DNA of 7,565 nucleotides from Methanothrix sp. (GTDB lineage Archaea > Halobacteriota > Methanosarcinia > Methanotrichales > Methanotrichaceae). The stretch covers positions 1-7,565 of the forward strand of contig JAQVZT010000119.1 in assembly GCA_028708055.1 (NCBI GenBank), read 5' to 3'. Both the position numbers and the translations under genes were made by a program. The notes beneath the pieces were generated by a model, which saw nothing but the letters and a program-made list of their open reading frames with translations, did not search any database and had not been told where the DNA came from. Shown here one piece after another: positions 6,116-7,565 of this stretch. Within the stretch, counting starts at the first letter, position 1; every line of letters starts with the position of its first letter.

Positions 6116-6210
6116 CTGCGGGACCACTGGCTGTGGATAACCGGTTGTGGAGAGTCGCAATTTTATGCAGTCAGAATTCATTTTAAAACTGCTTACGGAT
6201 TTTGTGAACT

Positions 6211-6217
6211 AAAAAAA
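6211..6217 (-). terminator. Oligo-T terminator of the DUF1646 gene
   Basis: The minus strand carries seven T residues 26 nt after the TAA stop of the DUF1646 gene. With the plus-strand T10 tract at 6106-6115 it bounds a convergent spacer of about 95 bp in which I see no gene. Confidence 0.5.
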
Positions 6218-6243
6218 GTATATATTGAGCTGTAGTTTTGGTT

Positions 6244-7362
6244 TTACAGCCCAATGGTTGGGTTGATTCCCAGGACGAATACTACTACGAAATACAGGGC
6301 GTTGAGCACCAGTCCGAATGGCACGCCAAGCTTGGCCCACTCGCTGCTGGTAATGCCCAGCTTTCCGGCGGAGATGATGTTGGGGATGTTGCCGGGGATG
6401 AGCATGCCGCCTGAGATAAGCAGGCCGTAGAGAGCAGCATTGATCTGCTTCTGCGTCAGTGCCTTGGATATCTCAGCTGCGGTGAGAGTGGCGTTATCCA
6501 GAATGGCGGAGATCATGTTCACCCAGAAAAGGACATAGTCCGGGATCTTGGTGAAGTACTTGAATATAAGTACCTCCATTCCTGCGCCCAGAAGGAAGAG
6601 GGCTGCCACGAAGGCGTAGACCTTGAGAGTCCTTATGAGGACCTCTTTGATGCTGCCCTCATCGGAACCGCTTCCGCTGCTCATTTTCTCCACCTTGCCG
6701 GTTGTAGGCTTGACATAGTACATGGCAAAGAGGGAGCAGAGCAAGACGCCCAGGATGATCAGAATGCCGAGCTGATCGAATAGATAGAAGAAGCCTGCAC
6801 AACAGGGTCCGCCTTCATAGAGGGCCGGTCCGGACAGCTTGGATATGGCGATGGTTGACAGAGGCTCGCCCAGGGGGGTAAGCACAGCGCCCAGGCCAAT
6901 GGCAAAGCAGGCAATGATCACATAATTGATCTTATTCTTTCTGTCCAGGGGCAGGGTGTTGGCGATTTCGCAGAGGAAGAGCGAGGAGATGATGGCGGTG
7001 ATGACGGAGCAGATGAGTCCCAGAATGAATGTTGAGATAAATATGATGACGCCCACATTCATCTTTTTCACCAGGCCACCCATGAAGTTCTGGAATGCCT
7101 TCTGGCCATATAGGAATATGAATCCAGCTACCAGGACTGCGGGTACGATACCCTTTATTACTGGCTCTTCCGCCGCAGTCATGATCACTTCTGTCGTCCA
7201 CTTATTGGTCACTGTGACCGCAGCCGCACCCATGATAAATAGAAATACTTCCAAATTCTGTTCTACAATCTTAACTTTAAATGGGAATATCAAAACAAGC
7301 AAGGCTATAACTGCCAATAGCATATCCACTGTAGTTACGACCTCACCAAGTACTGTAACCAT
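6244..7362 (-). CDS. DUF1646-family multispanning membrane protein, putative ion transporter
   Basis: This 372-residue integral membrane protein resembles the DUF1646 family, common in methanogens and usually described as a predicted cation transporter of IT superfamily type (ArsB/NhaD-like). About ten hydrophobic segments are visible, near 14-29, 36-52, 70-85, 103-133 (probably two), 146-165, 194-217, 246-268, 274-288, 307-329 and 345-366. The halves are split by a hydrophilic Ser/Gly/Glu-rich loop (218-240). Signature stretches are LGAVLTPLGEP (157-167), ILDNATLTAAE (287-297) and IPGNIPN (322-328); comparable Pro/Gly-broken helices and DN/TA motifs form the ion site in NhaD- and ArsB-type proteins. 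A longer reading from 7434 adds 24 polar residues, but GAGGTG 5 nt ahead of ATG 7360-7362 favours the shorter form. The transported ion cannot be told from the sequence. It appears monocistronic. Confidence 0.85.
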   Translation of the reverse strand: MVTVLGEVVTTVDMLLAVIALLVLIFPFKVKIVEQNLEVFLFIMGAAAVTVTNKWTTEVIMTAAEEPVIKGIVPAVLVAGFIFLYGQKAFQNFMGGLVKKMNVGVIIFISTFILGLICSVITAIISSLFLCEIANTLPLDRKNKINYVIIACFAIGLGAVLTPLGEPLSTIAISKLSGPALYEGGPCCAGFFYLFDQLGILIILGVLLCSLFAMYYVKPTTGKVEKMSSGSGSDEGSIKEVLIRTLKVYAFVAALFLLGAGMEVLIFKYFTKIPDYVLFWVNMISAILDNATLTAAEISKALTQKQINAALYGLLISGGMLIPGNIPNIISAGKLGITSSEWAKLGVPFGLVLNALYFVVVFVLGINPTIGL

Positions 7363-7367
7363 TAGAC

Positions 7368-7373
7368 CACCTC
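7368..7373 (-). promoter_or_regulatory. Ribosome binding site deciding the DUF1646 start
   Basis: The minus strand reads GAGGTG, 5 nt before ATG 7360-7362. It would be coding sequence if the in-frame ATG at 7432-7434 were used, and that upstream ATG overlaps the likely TATA-like box. Confidence 0.65.
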
Positions 7374-7396
7374 GTTCGCAATTAGTCCTACATCCG

Positions 7397-7410
7397 CTCT
7401 CCGCAGAGAG
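7397..7410 (-). promoter_or_regulatory. UNCG-capped hairpin at the 5' end of the DUF1646 leader
   Basis: The minus strand reads CTCTC-TGCG-GAGAG: a perfect 5-bp stem closed by C-G around UGCG, which fits the unusually stable cUNCGg tetraloop class. With the TATA-like box at 7433-7441 the transcript should begin near 7411, placing the hairpin at its extreme 5' end. A role in mRNA stability is inferred. Confidence 0.4.
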
Positions 7411-7432
7411 TTTGAAAAGCTGATGTGTTACC

Positions 7433-7441
7433 AATATTAAA
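7433..7441 (-). promoter_or_regulatory. TATA-like box of the DUF1646 gene
   Basis: The minus strand reads TTTAATATT. Transcription about 26 nt downstream would start near 7411, giving a leader of roughly 50 nt. Other AT-rich candidates further upstream (TATAAG near 7481-7486) cannot be excluded. Confidence 0.4.
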
Positions 7442-7511
7442 CGCTTTTGGCCTTTGCTTGGTGATTATTGTCCATTTTGCACTTATACGAAAGAAGCGAA
7501 CCACATTATTT

Positions 7512-7529
7512 ACAAATTCCTTAATTTGT
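7512..7529. repeat. Perfect AT-rich inverted repeat
   Basis: ACAAATT (7512-7518) and AATTTGT (7523-7529) form a perfect 7-bp inverted repeat around CCTT. On the plus strand the second arm runs into TTTTT (7529-7533), as in an intrinsic terminator, but no plus-strand gene precedes it. It may be a protein-binding site upstream of the DUF1646 promoter or belong to a gene beyond the right edge. Confidence 0.4.
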
Positions 7530-7565
7530 TTTTAACCAAATTGCTTTTTTGCATTTTCACCAAAA

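Noticed and set aside
6132..6140. Exact bacterial DnaA box TGTGGATAA (TTATCCACA on the minus strand)
   Set aside because: It is a single copy in an archaeal context with no DnaA, no clustering and no origin features; best explained by chance.
5765..6181. 138-codon minus-strand open frame opposite the small membrane protein gene
   Set aside because: It covers the T10 terminator and the end of the EF-Tu-like gene, has no ribosome site, and its composition is low-quality; the plus-strand gene has the better ribosome site and membrane-protein pattern.

Overview
The window reads as a chromosomal segment of a methanogenic archaeon. Evidence: Shine-Dalgarno sites of the GGAGGTGAT type, AT-rich archaeal TATA-like boxes about 26 nt before plausible transcript starts, oligo-T terminators without GC-rich stems, a DUF1646-type membrane transporter, and a degenerate EF-Tu/SelB-like paralogue. 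The trpD-F-E-G-C order and moderate base composition suggest the Methanosarcinales, perhaps near Methanothrix (Methanosaeta). This placement is an inference from memory, not from a search.

Left part (1-4270, minus strand): a compact tryptophan biosynthesis operon, read right to left as trpD, trpF, trpE, trpG, trpC. TrpC runs off the left edge, and trpB and trpA are probably beyond it. Every junction overlaps (4, 19, 4 and 13 nt), which suggests translational coupling. The five products take chorismate through anthranilate and phosphoribosyl-anthranilate to indole-3-glycerol phosphate. A TATA-like box and a 30-bp interrupted palindrome lie just before trpD. The palindrome ends at the trpD ribosome binding site and is a good operator candidate. 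I prefer a TTG start for trpD over the longer upstream ATG reading.

Middle part (4260-6115): a 92-codon gene of unknown function (minus), with its own promoter and a T9 terminator, lies directly upstream of the trp promoter. Divergent from it, on the plus strand, is a two-gene unit. The first gene encodes an EF-Tu/SelB-like protein whose G domain has lost its GTPase motifs. The second, 11 nt downstream, encodes a two-helix membrane protein. The unit ends at a T10 tract.

Right part (6116-7565): a short convergent spacer, then a multispanning DUF1646-family membrane protein (minus), probably an ion transporter of the IT superfamily type. Its apparent mRNA 5' end carries a small UNCG-capped hairpin. 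The right edge is AT-rich and non-coding, with a perfect 7-bp-arm inverted repeat. I found no mobile elements, CRISPR arrays, tRNA or rRNA genes.
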